From contig JACRJX010000041.1 in NCBI GenBank assembly GCA_016235595.1, positions 372,001-436,000 of the forward strand: a DNA stretch of 64,000 nt, in the 5' to 3' direction. Under the pieces are notes generated by a model. The model was given only the letters and a program-made list of their open reading frames with translations, searched no databases and had not been told where the DNA came from. Numbering within the stretch: position 1 is the first letter of the stretch; each line of letters begins with the position of its first letter. The translations under genes and the position numbers were made by a program. The stretch is from Verrucomicrobiota bacterium (GTDB taxonomy: Bacteria > Verrucomicrobiota > Verrucomicrobiia > CAIQCK01). Of this stretch, positions 33,821 through 43,878 are shown one piece after another.

Positions 33821-35014
33821 TTAGAGTTCCAGTGTCCACCGCGCTTGACGCAGCACGGCGCGCGGCGAGCCATTCATTAGTTCATACCACACTGACAACA
33901 GCGTGCCATCGGCCAACTCGACGGTGCTCGGATATCCGAGGTCGCCGCCCGCGCCGTCACCCGAAATGACCATCGGTTCCGACCACGTCTTGCCGCCGTC
34001 GTCGCTGACGCGGGCCTGATTACCGAACGGCGGGCGACGATGACCGTAGGTCATCAGCAGTTTGCCGCTGCGCAGCCGCAGCAGGTGCGACGGCAGGCCC
34101 CAGACGCCAATGGGATGCGGCACTGACCACGTCTTGCCGCCGTCAGTGGATTCGGTCTGGAGCGTCTCACCCGCATTGGTTTTGTTGTGGTTGCGAATCT
34201 GGACGATGATGCGACCGTCAGTCGTCTCGACAGCATGCAACTCATGGTAGCCTTTCTGCACGTCGTCGCCTTCGCGGGCGGGGATGGTGGCAAGCCAGCG
34301 CCACGTCTGGCCGTCGTCCAGCGACTCGCAAACACCCATCCGCTTCTCGCCGGTCCAAAGCTCCTTGCCAGCGTAGAGCAGCCGACCGTCGCTGAGCTGG
34401 ATGGGCCCGTGCGGACTGTTAACGATGCTTGAATAACGCGCCGACCACGTCACACCACCATCGGTGGAACGGATCATCCACTGGCCGAGATCAGCCTCGC
34501 GCTGTCTGGCATCGATGCGGTTGTGTGCGGCCTGCCATGCCTTGAGTTTTTCGGCCGCCCACGCGCCTTTCGCGCCGGCTGCTTTCTTCTCGGCGGCAAG
34601 CAGACCTTTTTCGTATGCGAGTGAAGTGAACGTTGTCACAAGGATGCTGCCCTTCGCTGTCTCCAGCACGCCGCTGTCACGGTCATCAATGGAACCGTCG
34701 AGCAGCACCTGCGGCCAGCACCACGTCGCGCCGTTGTCGTGCGACACCATCAACTCAACGCGGCCGAACGGGCAAACATGGCTCTCTCGTCCGCCGGACC
34801 AGCTCACCAGCAAGTCGCCGTTGCGCCGGCGCGCCACGGTCGGCCAGCCGCAATAGTATTGCGGCTGCTGGCTGATGACTTTCGTTTCCGCGATCTTGAT
34901 CACCGGCGCAGCGTGAGCCGGGCGTCCGATGCTGAATGCAGCTCCGGATGCGGCCACAATGGTCGTTCGGACAAATTGCCGGCGGGTCATCGTGAGGGAC
35001 AGGTCTTGGTTCAT
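33821..35014 (-). CDS. Tat-exported sialidase-type propeller (BNR repeats)
   Basis: A 397-aa protein with a twin-arginine signal (MTRRQFVRTTIVAASGAAFS). Asp-box motifs S-x-D-x-G-x-T-W recur: VSHDNGATWCW, STDGGVTWSA, STDGGKTWSV, SDDGGKTWSE, and ESLDDGQTWRW. The early RRRNGDLLVSWSGG and Arg residues before the blades fit the sialidase fold. AGGAG precedes the ATG. Possibly cleaves sialic or other nonulosonic acids, but many bacterial BNR propellers lack that activity. Confidence 0.87.
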   Translation of the reverse strand: MNQDLSLTMTRRQFVRTTIVAASGAAFSIGRPAHAAPVIKIAETKVISQQPQYYCGWPTVARRRNGDLLVSWSGGRESHVCPFGRVELMVSHDNGATWCWPQVLLDGSIDDRDSGVLETAKGSILVTTFTSLAYEKGLLAAEKKAAGAKGAWAAEKLKAWQAAHNRIDARQREADLGQWMIRSTDGGVTWSARYSSIVNSPHGPIQLSDGRLLYAGKELWTGEKRMGVCESLDDGQTWRWLATIPAREGDDVQKGYHELHAVETTDGRIIVQIRNHNKTNAGETLQTESTDGGKTWSVPHPIGVWGLPSHLLRLRSGKLLMTYGHRRPPFGNQARVSDDGGKTWSEPMVISGDGAGGDLGYPSTVELADGTLLSVWYELMNGSPRAVLRQARWTLEL

Positions 35015-35051
35015 AGAGACTCCTGGGTTCCTGGGCGAAACAACTGTGCGC

Positions 35052-36173
35052 TCATGGACGATCAGCCTTCAGCCAGTCCAAGCTCAGCCGGCGAATGCGC
35101 AGACGATTCAAGCCGCCAACCTTCGTGTCGCCGGCGCAGTAGGCCAGCAGGACCGCGTCGTTCGTGAAGTGGATGGCCGTGTAGCAATACCAGCCGCCGG
35201 GATCGCTCTCGACGAGCCTGCGGCGCGACCACGTCTTGCCGCCGTCGGAGGAGATTGCGGTCACCAGCGGAGTGCGCTTGCCTTTCGGGAACTCAAACGC
35301 GCCCGAGTGGTCGTTGAAGACGACAAGCAGGTCCGAGGAGTCCGGCAGGCGTTCGATGCTCGCAGGCGACACAGGTGATTTGAGCGAAGTGGCTTCCGGA
35401 ATCGGCCAGTTTTTGCCACGGTCAGTGGAGTAACAACCGAATTGCGCACCCTGGTCTGTGCGCATCCAGGAAAAGAGCCTGCCATCAGCCAGTTCCACCA
35501 CGCCGGGCTCCTGCAAACCGCTGCCCGTGCGCGCTGGCAACGCCCACCACGTGTTGGCCTCGCGCCACGTGCGGCCTTCATCGTCGGAGAAATACCACAT
35601 CGCGATGGCCCGGATGTCGAACGAGCGAAAGTTTTTCGGGTCGGCAGCCCGCGAGCGATGGAAAGCCACCGATGCCACGAGCCGGCCGTCTTTGAGTTGA
35701 ATGACGCGGTCGTTGTTGAGGACGAAGTAGCCCGGCGCTTCGATCATGGAGACCGGCTCCGACCACGTTTCCGCCTCGTCGCTCGAGAATCGGACGATGG
35801 GACGGCAATCAATCCAGCTGTTCTTCAGCAGATAGAACAGCGCAATGCGCCCGCTGCGCAATCGCAACAACGAGACGCTCATCACGTTGGCGCCGGCTTT
35901 GTTCTCGACCACCACCTTCGGCTCGCGGTTCCATGTCCGGCCGCCGTCGTCAGAGTGGAGACCCACGATACGCGCGGGACTTTCATCCGCCGCGCCGCCG
36001 TAGAACTGCGTGTAGAAAAAAAGAATCCGTCCCGACTTGAGCGTAACGAAGGAGCCTTCGGAGTTTCGCGGGTTCTCCTTGGACGGCTCGATGTTGACCA
36101 CCACCGTGTTCTCCACCGCCAACAGCACACTGGCCGTCAGCAACGGCATCAACAACGCGCACAGGAATCTCAT
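35052..36173 (-). CDS. secreted sialidase-family propeller protein
   Basis: A 373-aa protein with a signal peptide (MRFLCALLMPLLTASVLLAV). Asp-boxes are SDDGGRTWN, SSDEAETWS, SDDEGRTWR and SSDGGKTWS. The N-terminal ENPRNSEGSFVTLKSGRILF is shared by many Verrucomicrobial exo-alpha-sialidase-like proteins. First gene of a three-gene operon with the next sialidase and the propeller. It likely acts on host or algal glycans; activity is inferred from the fold only. Confidence 0.87.
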   Translation of the reverse strand: MRFLCALLMPLLTASVLLAVENTVVVNIEPSKENPRNSEGSFVTLKSGRILFFYTQFYGGAADESPARIVGLHSDDGGRTWNREPKVVVENKAGANVMSVSLLRLRSGRIALFYLLKNSWIDCRPIVRFSSDEAETWSEPVSMIEAPGYFVLNNDRVIQLKDGRLVASVAFHRSRAADPKNFRSFDIRAIAMWYFSDDEGRTWREANTWWALPARTGSGLQEPGVVELADGRLFSWMRTDQGAQFGCYSTDRGKNWPIPEATSLKSPVSPASIERLPDSSDLLVVFNDHSGAFEFPKGKRTPLVTAISSDGGKTWSRRRLVESDPGGWYCYTAIHFTNDAVLLAYCAGDTKVGGLNRLRIRRLSLDWLKADRP

Positions 36174-36296
36174 GGTGCCTCGCCTTATAACCGCGCAGCG
36201 GCCGTCTGGCCACGCTTTTCATCATCAACTCCGGAAGCGAAATGCCGCTGGTGAGAACGCCGCTGCTGCGACCGCCACGGTCTGCCGGGCTGAATC

Positions 36297-39200
36297 CTAC
36301 GACTGGCGCGTGCGACGCCGGCGGGAGATCCAAGCGAAGCCCGCTCCCGCCAACAGCAACACGGCGCCGGATGGCTCGGGGACAAAGACGATCTGGCCAC
36401 CGTTGCTTAGAAAGACATTCACCAAGCCGTAGCCATCCTTGTTGGCTTCGGTGATGGCGCTGCCCGCGGCACCCTTGAGCACTTTGGTGCCGTTGCTGTC
36501 TTCGTAGATGAACTCAATCCCCACGTAGATCGTCAACTGACTCAACTTCAATGTCGCCCCGTTGAACAAGTGCAAGACATCCACGTAGAGCGCCTCGTTG
36601 GTGCCGAGACCGCCGCCGTTGTTGATGTTGTTCACGAACTCAATGTGGTTGGTGATGTTGAGCGTGCCGACGGCAAAATTCCTATCGAAACCGAGGAACG
36701 ACACACCGCGGTTGGTGCTGGCCACCTCGAAGGTGTTCGTCGCGGCGCCCACGCCCGTCAAGGGCGTCGAGCCACCGGCGTAGATCGTCCCGTAGCGCGT
36801 GTTGAAATCCATCCTGTTGGTGCTGCCGTTCAGGAAGTTCCCGCGCAGGAACAACACGTTATTGGATTGCGGCATGGAGAGCACGCCAGCCTGACCCAGC
36901 AACAGGGTGCCGGTGATGATAACCGTGGAGGGATTGACGAACGACATCGTGCCGTTATTGGTGACGCCGCCGTTGAATCGAATCAGGCTCTGGTTGGACA
37001 CGCGGATGGACGCGCCGGCCGCGTTGGTCACGGTGCCGTTGAAGGTGGCCGTGCTCTGGTTGTCCACCCGCACGATGTTCTGGTTAAGCAAGCCCATGCC
37101 GCTAAAGGTGGCGTTGGTAATGGCGATGGTGCCGCTGTTGATGAACGACTGCGCGACGTCGAGCGTCGCTCCCGCGCCGATGGCTCGCAGCACGCCAGCG
37201 TTGATGGGAGTGCCCAGAGCGTCGCCGGAGAAACCGGCCGTGAGCCGCAGCGTGCCGCCGGTGGCCGTAATGACACCGTCGTTGCGAATAAGCGCAGCGA
37301 TGAGTCCGTCGCCAAAGATGGAACCAGAGCTGCTGTTGGTGAGCACGCCACCCGTCACAACGAAGTTGGTGATTACGCCGCCGGCCAGAAGCTCCACGAT
37401 GCCAGCGTTGATGAAAGCATTGGAGAATCGAAGGACACTGCCGTTGCCGACAAGGATCGTGCCGGCGTTGGTGAACGTGTTGACCACGTCGAGCCGCGTT
37501 ACGGCACCCGCCGAATTCGCGTTGGTTTGCAGGATCGTGCCGGCATTGCTGAGATTCCGAATGAAGCTCGTCCGGTTGTTGAGGTCGAGGACGGATTGCG
37601 CCAGCGCAATGACGACGTTGCTGGCGCCGAAGGTTTCGTTGCCGCTGCCAGTCTTATTGACCTGCTGGTCCACCAAGCGAACCCAGGCGTTGCTGCCCGA
37701 CACGGCGTCGCCCACCAGGAACGTGCCAAAATAGAAGTTGGTGGCGGCGCCGAGGCCGGCGGCGGCAAACACGCTGGCGACCTCGACGTCCTGAATGACC
37801 CACGAGCCGCCGGCAGAGGAACCGTTGAAGATATTGGTACCGGAGAAGTCGTTGACAAACTGATTGGTGGCCGCGTTCTCAAAGTCTCCGCCGACGTAGA
37901 GCGCGCCGCTGTTCAGGAGCGAGGAGTTGGTACCAAGCCTGAAACCTCCCAGCGTTCGCACGACGCCGCCGTTGGTGATGACCAACTGATTGCCGACCGT
38001 CGCGTAACCGATCGTCAAATCGCCGCGATTGCTCCAGACCGAACCCGAACCGGTCACCACCACCACGTTGCTGTTGGCGCCGGCGTTTTCGCCAAAGGAA
38101 GCGTCAGCCGTCACCAACCGACCGCCGGCATTGATGGTCAGCCGGTTGCCCATGCCGTAGAGCCCCATCGCGAATCCATTGCCATTGCTCCAAACCGAGC
38201 CGCTGCCGCTGATTAACGCGGTGTTGTAATTGGCGCCGGGAAGGATGCCAACGCCACCCGTGGTGGAATTGATGACCACACCGCCGTTGGTAACAATCAA
38301 TGAGTTGAACGAGCCACCGTAGCCCACACCAAAACCGTTGGTGTTGCTCCAGAGCGCGTTGTTGACCAGCACGCTGTTGCTATTCGCGCCAAGGCTGTAG
38401 CCGATGAAACCCATGCTGCTCACCGCCCGGCCACCGTTGGTGATAGTCAACTGATTGCCACTGCTGACAGCGCCCACCTGCAAATCGCTGGAGTTGCTCC
38501 ATACGGTGCCTGCGCCGGACACGCTCACGATGCTCGTAAGGCCCGCGACGCCGCCAAGGATGGTCGCACGGGAACTGCTCACCGTCACGGTATTGGTGCC
38601 GCCGAGGATGTTCCACGTCGCGGCCAGATTTGTTGTGGCTCCAATGAAGAAATTACTGCCGATCGGAGCGACAATCTGCGAGCCGCCGCGCGTGGTCAAC
38701 GTGCCGTGGTTGAAATTGAAATACGAGTTTGTAGCGCTCGCGCTGTTGTTGGCAACGATGAGTTGGTCGGCAGCAATGATGCCGCCGATAAAGTTCAAGG
38801 CACCCCTGCGGACTTCAAGTGTGGCGGTGGCCGACCCGTTCGTCACATAGAGGTTGCCGCCATTAACATTGATGGTGTTGCCCGTGGAGGTGGATCCGTT
38901 GCCGGCAATCATCCAGGGAGCCGTCACCGTGCCGTTGCTGCTAATGGTCAGTTGAGCCAGCGGGCCATTGAAACCCACATAGATATTGCTCAGGCTGCTC
39001 CAAAGCGAGCCATTGCCGGTGACCAATACGAGGTTGTTGGAGGCTTGCTGATCGTTGTAACCGATATAACCGTAACGATTGTTGAGGACCTGGCCTCCAG
39101 CCGCAATCGTCAGATTGTTCGAGGAACCCCAAGAACCCGCGTACAAATCATCATTGCCGAGATTCCAGACCGAACCTGTGCCGGTAACCAATACGCTATT

Positions 39201-42200
39201 GTTGCGGCCGGCGGTTTGGTCTGCAATGGTGCCGCCCGAGGAAGAAACTGTGGCGCCATTCTCAATCGTCAGGTTGTTGCCGTATCCATGAGTGCCAACG
39301 ACGACCGAGCGAGAAACACTCAGCGTCGAACCTGTCCCGCTCACCAACACGCTGTTGTTGCTCGCCGATGCCATGTAACCGACGAACGTGTAGAAATCAG
39401 AAACCTGACCTCCGTTAACGATGCTCAACCGGTTTGATGAACCGTTGTAGCCAACGTAAATGGTGCTGGAACTGCCCTGCCAACTCGAATTCGTGCCGGT
39501 TACGACTACACTGTTGCTTCTTGACGACGCCGTATTGCCGATGACCATATTGATCATCTCAACCTTCACCTTTCCCCCATCCGCAATCGTCAGGCTATTC
39601 GAGGAACCAGAACCTCCCACCTGAAAATAGGTGCCGTTATCCCAAGTGCCCTTGCCAAGCTCCCACGTCGAATTCGTGCCGGTCACCAGCACACTGTTGT
39701 TGCCGGCGCCTTCGTTATAGCCGATATACCCGCCCTTCACGCTGGAAACGTAACCGCTGTTGGCAATCGTCAGGCTGTTGCCGGAGCCGCTGTTGCCGAC
39801 ATAGAGATTACTATTGTTGTACCAAGCCGAGCCGCTGCCCGTCACCAACACGCTGTTGTTACTCGAGCCGATCTGGCTGCCAATAGAGCTATTCGTGCTC
39901 ATCACCTGACCGCCCGCGGAGATGGTCAAGTTGTTGCCGGAACCGTTGTCGCCAATATTCAAGTAGCCGCCGCCGTTGGTGACGCACCATAGCGAGCCGC
40001 TGCCGGTCACCAGCACAGAGTTGTTGGTCGCACCTGTCTCCCCGCCTATGCTGGTATCACCAGTCAGCAGCCGGCCACCGTTGTTGATCGTCAACCGGTT
40101 GCCCGCGCCATAGAGACCCACACAAAAGTCCGCGCCATTGCTCCAAACCGAACCGCTGCCGCTGATCAGCGCGCTGTTGTTGTTCGCGCCGGGGAAGACG
40201 CCAACACCGCCGGTCGTGGAGTTGATGACCGCGCCACCGTTGGTAATGACCAACAAGTTGAACGAGCCGCTGTAACCCACCGCAAAACCGTTGGAGCTTC
40301 TCCAGATCGAACCACTGCCGCTGACCAACACGCTGTTGTTATTCGCACTGGCACCGTAGCCAATGTAGCCCATGCTGTTCATCACCCTGCCGGTGTTGAT
40401 AATCTCCAGGCGATTGTAGGAACCTGTTGCGCCGACCATCAGATCGCCCGTGTTGGTCCACAATGAACCCGTGCTCACCCACGCGTTGTTGTTGCTCGAA
40501 ATCTGCGAGTTTCCGACAACACCCGCGCCGGAAATGAGCACCCCTATATTCGTGATGATCAAGCCGTTGTCTGCGCCATTGGTGCCCACCATGTAGGCGC
40601 CCGGATTGTTCACAGTGATATTATTGATGATATTCGTGAGCGGGGTGCTGCCGTTGGCGTCGACATAGATCTCACCGATGCTGTAGAGGAGGCTGGTGTT
40701 CCAGAACAAGGCTCCGCTCAAGGCTGGCAGATTGGTCTGGCTAAAGGCTCCCGTGCTCCCGCTGAAGTCGAACATGTCAAACCGGTCGCCCAGCAGCGGA
40801 ACGTAGCCATCGAGCAAGACAGTCAGGGCGCCTCCGAAGTTGAACGTGCCGGCGATGTTGATTTGGTCGAAAAGCCACGCGTTGGTGCCGGCCAACTGCA
40901 TCTGCAAGAGTGCATCGGTGAGCAATGTCAGGGAACTGCTGCCGGTGATAATGCCCGCCGAGTCGCCGGGGGCTATGGTGCCCGAGACCGTGATGGCCCC
41001 GGTGATCGCACCCGTGCCGGTCAGCCAGGCGTTGGTGTTGATGAACAGCCCGTTGGCAAAAGAGTGACTGCCGCCCAACAGATGCAGCGTTGCGCTGCTG
41101 AGACCGTTGCCGACGCGGAACAACGAGCTGTTGTTGATGGTGCTTCCGCCACTGTTGAGCATGCCACCGTTGAAGTTGACCACGCTGCTGGCGAGATTGG
41201 TAACGACGAGACGGTTCACGGTCACGGTGCCACTGTTGAACGTCAGCGAGCCGCGCCGGATCTCGAGCGATCCGGTGCCAGCCGCGTTGGTGGCGTAAAG
41301 ATTGCCGCCCGAAACCGTGATGACGTTGCCAGTGGACGTTGTGTTGTTACCCGCGACAATGTAGGGAGCCGTGACGGTGCCGTTGTCGCTGACGGTCAGT
41401 TGAGAGCCGGGTCCAGAATCGCCCACGACGAGACTATTGGTGCTGATCCACGACGAACCGATGCCGCTGACCAGCGCGCTGTTGTTGCTCGCGCTCGCGG
41501 TGAAGCCAATGATACCATTGCTGGTCAGGACCGTGCCACCGTTGGTAATGATCAACAGGTTGAACGAACCGCGATAACCTACAGCGACATGGTCGCTGCT
41601 GCTCCAAATCGAGCCTGCATCTCTGATCACAACCCGGTTGTTGCTTGCGCTGGATTCGCTGCCAATGTCACTGTAGATGCTCATCACTTGGCCGCTGTTG
41701 GCAATGGTCAGTTTGTTGTAAGAACCGTATTCACCAACATTTATGGACCCGTTGCCGACAGCGCCATTCCAGAGCGAGCCGCTGCCGGTCACCTGCACGA
41801 CGTTATTGGTCGCGTACACATCCCCGCCGATGGAAGCCTCAGTAGTCACCAGCAGGCCACCGTTGTTGACCATCAACTGGTTATCCGAACCGTAGTAACC
41901 TACAGCGAAACCGCTCCCGTTGGACCAGATCGAACCGCTGCCGCTGATGAGGGCACTGTTGTTGGTGGCAGTGGAAAGGACACCGACGCCGCCGGTGGTG
42001 ACGCTGACGACCACACCACCGTTGGTAATAACCAACTGGTTGAACGCCCCGGCATAACCCACCGCGAAACCGTTGGTGCTGATCCAGATGGAGCCGCTGC
42101 CGCTGACCAGCGCGCTGTTGCTGCTCGCCCCGTCCACGGCACCGATATAGCCAAAACCGTTCACGACCCGGCCGCTGTTGGCAATGACCAGCCTGTTGCC

Positions 42201-43697
42201 GGAGCCGAAGTCACCCACACGGAGATCAACACTGTTGGTCAAGAGCGAGCCGCTGCCGCTGACCAGCACGCTGTTGTTGCCCGCGAAAGCCGTGCGGCCA
42301 ATGTAGCTGTTGTTGTAAAAAACCTGGCCGCCGTTGGTAATGGCCAGGCTGTTGTAGGAACCGTTATTGCCGACGAACAGATCGCCACCGCCCCAGACCG
42401 CGCCACCGGCAACCACCACGGCATTGTTGCTGGCGACAGTGCCATCGCCGATGTAACCATTGGCATTCGCCACCCAGCCGCTGCTGGCAAGGGTCAGGCT
42501 GTTGGAAGAGCCGTTCCAGCCGACCCAAAGGTCACCGCTGTTGGTCCAGCCCGATCCGGCCCCGGTGACCAGCACCCTGTTGTTGTTGGCATTGGCATCA
42601 CTGCCGATGGTGGCGTTGGCGCTAAAGACCCTGCCACCGCTGGCAATGGTCAGGCTGTTGAAGCAGCCCGTTTCGCCGACATACAGATCCAGGCTGTTGC
42701 TCCAGATCGAGCCGCTGCCAGTGACCAACACGGAGTTGTTGTTGGCGGTGAAGTCCTTGCCGATGGTGCCGTAATTGTTGTACACGATACCCCCCGCCGA
42801 AATGGTCAGGTTGTTGCTGCTGGAACCGTTGCCGTGGCCGATGACCAGATCCGCAGCATTGCTCCAGATCGAACCAGCGCCGGTCACCAACACCTTGTTG
42901 CTGCTGGAACCAATGCTGCCGTCGTCATAGCCAATAAAGCCAAAGCTGTTGGACACCATGCCACCACTGTCGATAATCAAACTGTTGCTGTAACCAAAAC
43001 AGCCCACGTAGAGATCGGCGCTGTTACGCCAGATCGATCCGCTGCCACTGACATACACGGAGTTGTTGTACGCCCCACCGGTCAGTGGGTCGGTGATGCC
43101 AATGTAACTGTTGCCGCCAAAAACCTGGCCTCCGTTGTTAATCGTCAGGCTGTTGGCATAACCACAGTTGCCAACGAACACATCGCCGCCGCTGTTGTCC
43201 CAAATCGAGCCGGAACCAGTAACCCACACGCGGTTGTCATGGGCCAGGAGATCATTGCCAATGATACCGTTGTAGTTCGTGACGGAAGCTCCGCTGGTAA
43301 TGTTCAGGCTGTTAAAAGACCCCGCATTGCCGACATACAGGTATGAACTGAGATTCCACGTCGCGCCAGCGCCTGTCACCGTGACCGTGTTGTTGGCGGA
43401 CGCATCGCCGATGTAACCCATAATGACACCGACGAGCTTGCCGGGCGCCGTGATGGTTAGAGTGTTGCCGTTGGAGGAAACGCCGATGTAGGCATCGGCA
43501 CTGCCATTGTCCAACGTCGAGGTGATGCTGTAGGAATGGCTGTCGTTAATGTAAACAGGAACGTCTGGCGCTGCGGCTTGTGCAGGCAAGGCACAAGCAA
43601 ACGCCGCCAGCAAACCTCCCAAGGCCAGCCAACACCAATCCTTAAAATGGATGCTCCTGACTTCCATGAACAACCACCCAACCAATTCCTGTCGCAT
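36297..43697 (-). CDS. giant T5SS/PEP-CTERM-repeat surface protein
   Basis: A 2466-aa exported protein (Met11 is an alternative start, giving signal MEVRSIHFKDWCWLALGGLL). By eye about 27 repeats of roughly 52 aa follow, with consensus SVLVTGSGSIW-NS-DLYVG-GSxNSLTI-NGGQV-N-YIG-xAxNN, in three blocks (13, 10 and 4) split by beta-strand segments containing GNLYxTN and LEVRRGxLxF. A further beta region and the sorting tail VPEPSGAVLLLAGAGFAWIS then RRRR end the protein. The tail is the PEP-CTERM signal handled by an exosortase, which is not in the window. Likely a matrix or surface-layer adhesin forming a long beta-solenoid. Confidence 0.9.
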   Translation of the reverse strand: MRQELVGWLFMEVRSIHFKDWCWLALGGLLAAFACALPAQAAAPDVPVYINDSHSYSITSTLDNGSADAYIGVSSNGNTLTITAPGKLVGVIMGYIGDASANNTVTVTGAGATWNLSSYLYVGNAGSFNSLNITSGASVTNYNGIIGNDLLAHDNRVWVTGSGSIWDNSGGDVFVGNCGYANSLTINNGGQVFGGNSYIGITDPLTGGAYNNSVYVSGSGSIWRNSADLYVGCFGYSNSLIIDSGGMVSNSFGFIGYDDGSIGSSSNKVLVTGAGSIWSNAADLVIGHGNGSSSNNLTISAGGIVYNNYGTIGKDFTANNNSVLVTGSGSIWSNSLDLYVGETGCFNSLTIASGGRVFSANATIGSDANANNNRVLVTGAGSGWTNSGDLWVGWNGSSNSLTLASSGWVANANGYIGDGTVASNNAVVVAGGAVWGGGDLFVGNNGSYNSLAITNGGQVFYNNSYIGRTAFAGNNSVLVSGSGSLLTNSVDLRVGDFGSGNRLVIANSGRVVNGFGYIGAVDGASSNSALVSGSGSIWISTNGFAVGYAGAFNQLVITNGGVVVSVTTGGVGVLSTATNNSALISGSGSIWSNGSGFAVGYYGSDNQLMVNNGGLLVTTEASIGGDVYATNNVVQVTGSGSLWNGAVGNGSINVGEYGSYNKLTIANSGQVMSIYSDIGSESSASNNRVVIRDAGSIWSSSDHVAVGYRGSFNLLIITNGGTVLTSNGIIGFTASASNNSALVSGIGSSWISTNSLVVGDSGPGSQLTVSDNGTVTAPYIVAGNNTTSTGNVITVSGGNLYATNAAGTGSLEIRRGSLTFNSGTVTVNRLVVTNLASSVVNFNGGMLNSGGSTINNSSLFRVGNGLSSATLHLLGGSHSFANGLFINTNAWLTGTGAITGAITVSGTIAPGDSAGIITGSSSLTLLTDALLQMQLAGTNAWLFDQINIAGTFNFGGALTVLLDGYVPLLGDRFDMFDFSGSTGAFSQTNLPALSGALFWNTSLLYSIGEIYVDANGSTPLTNIINNITVNNPGAYMVGTNGADNGLIITNIGVLISGAGVVGNSQISSNNNAWVSTGSLWTNTGDLMVGATGSYNRLEIINTGRVMNSMGYIGYGASANNNSVLVSGSGSIWRSSNGFAVGYSGSFNLLVITNGGAVINSTTGGVGVFPGANNNSALISGSGSVWSNGADFCVGLYGAGNRLTINNGGRLLTGDTSIGGETGATNNSVLVTGSGSLWCVTNGGGYLNIGDNGSGNNLTISAGGQVMSTNSSIGSQIGSSNNSVLVTGSGSAWYNNSNLYVGNSGSGNSLTIANSGYVSSVKGGYIGYNEGAGNNSVLVTGTNSTWELGKGTWDNGTYFQVGGSGSSNSLTIADGGKVKVEMINMVIGNTASSRSNSVVVTGTNSSWQGSSSTIYVGYNGSSNRLSIVNGGQVSDFYTFVGYMASASNNSVLVSGTGSTLSVSRSVVVGTHGYGNNLTIENGATVSSSGGTIADQTAGRNNSVLVTGTGSVWNLGNDDLYAGSWGSSNNLTIAAGGQVLNNRYGYIGYNDQQASNNLVLVTGNGSLWSSLSNIYVGFNGPLAQLTISSNGTVTAPWMIAGNGSTSTGNTINVNGGNLYVTNGSATATLEVRRGALNFIGGIIAADQLIVANNSASATNSYFNFNHGTLTTRGGSQIVAPIGSNFFIGATTNLAATWNILGGTNTVTVSSSRATILGGVAGLTSIVSVSGAGTVWSNSSDLQVGAVSSGNQLTITNGGRAVSSMGFIGYSLGANSNSVLVNNALWSNTNGFGVGYGGSFNSLIVTNGGVVINSTTGGVGILPGANYNTALISGSGSVWSNGNGFAMGLYGMGNRLTINAGGRLVTADASFGENAGANSNVVVVTGSGSVWSNRGDLTIGYATVGNQLVITNGGVVRTLGGFRLGTNSSLLNSGALYVGGDFENAATNQFVNDFSGTNIFNGSSAGGSWVIQDVEVASVFAAAGLGAATNFYFGTFLVGDAVSGSNAWVRLVDQQVNKTGSGNETFGASNVVIALAQSVLDLNNRTSFIRNLSNAGTILQTNANSAGAVTRLDVVNTFTNAGTILVGNGSVLRFSNAFINAGIVELLAGGVITNFVVTGGVLTNSSSGSIFGDGLIAALIRNDGVITATGGTLRLTAGFSGDALGTPINAGVLRAIGAGATLDVAQSFINSGTIAITNATFSGMGLLNQNIVRVDNQSTATFNGTVTNAAGASIRVSNQSLIRFNGGVTNNGTMSFVNPSTVIITGTLLLGQAGVLSMPQSNNVLFLRGNFLNGSTNRMDFNTRYGTIYAGGSTPLTGVGAATNTFEVASTNRGVSFLGFDRNFAVGTLNITNHIEFVNNINNGGGLGTNEALYVDVLHLFNGATLKLSQLTIYVGIEFIYEDSNGTKVLKGAAGSAITEANKDGYGLVNVFLSNGGQIVFVPEPSGAVLLLAGAGFAWISRRRRTRQS

Positions 43698-43713
43698 GGC
43701 TCCAATAGCTCAA

Positions 43714-43739
43714 ACGCCGAAACCTGAATGTTTCGGCGT
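43714..43739. promoter_or_regulatory. 10-bp perfect stem in leader of giant gene
   Basis: ACGCCGAAAC-CTGAAT-GTTTCGGCGT. It lies 17 nt upstream of the first start codon of the giant gene, so in the mRNA the hairpin would be close to the ribosome site. Confidence 0.55.
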
Positions 43740-43740
43740 C

Positions 43741-43780
43741 AATATGGCTCCATATTCCTTTAATCTGATCCGGTTAACCG
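43741..43780. promoter_or_regulatory. two further palindromes in divergent promoter spacer
   Basis: AATATGG-CT-CCATATT (43741-43756) and CGGTTAACCG (43771-43780) are perfect. They sit between the divergent giant gene and proC and look like protein-binding sites rather than terminators. No -35/-10 pair is convincing. Confidence 0.5.
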
Positions 43781-43878
43781 CGAAAAAGTTCTACACCCCT
43801 CCAGTGTGAATCGCAAGCTTCAATAACCCCCAAAATCCCGCGTTGACCGCGCCGCCGCCTCCGGTATCATCCCCTCCT

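Noticed and set aside
40863..43346. 827-codon open frame on the plus strand, opposite the giant repeat gene
   Set aside because: It is the antisense of tandem repeats whose composition keeps that frame open. The minus-strand frame has signal peptide, repeats and sorting tail; the plus frame shows no fold-like pattern. The same holds for the 548-codon frame at 36570-38216.
36297..43697. Regularly spaced repeats of about 155 nt, looked at as a CRISPR-like or tandem DNA array
   Set aside because: Repeats are degenerate at DNA level, in frame and protein-coding with a clear amino-acid consensus.
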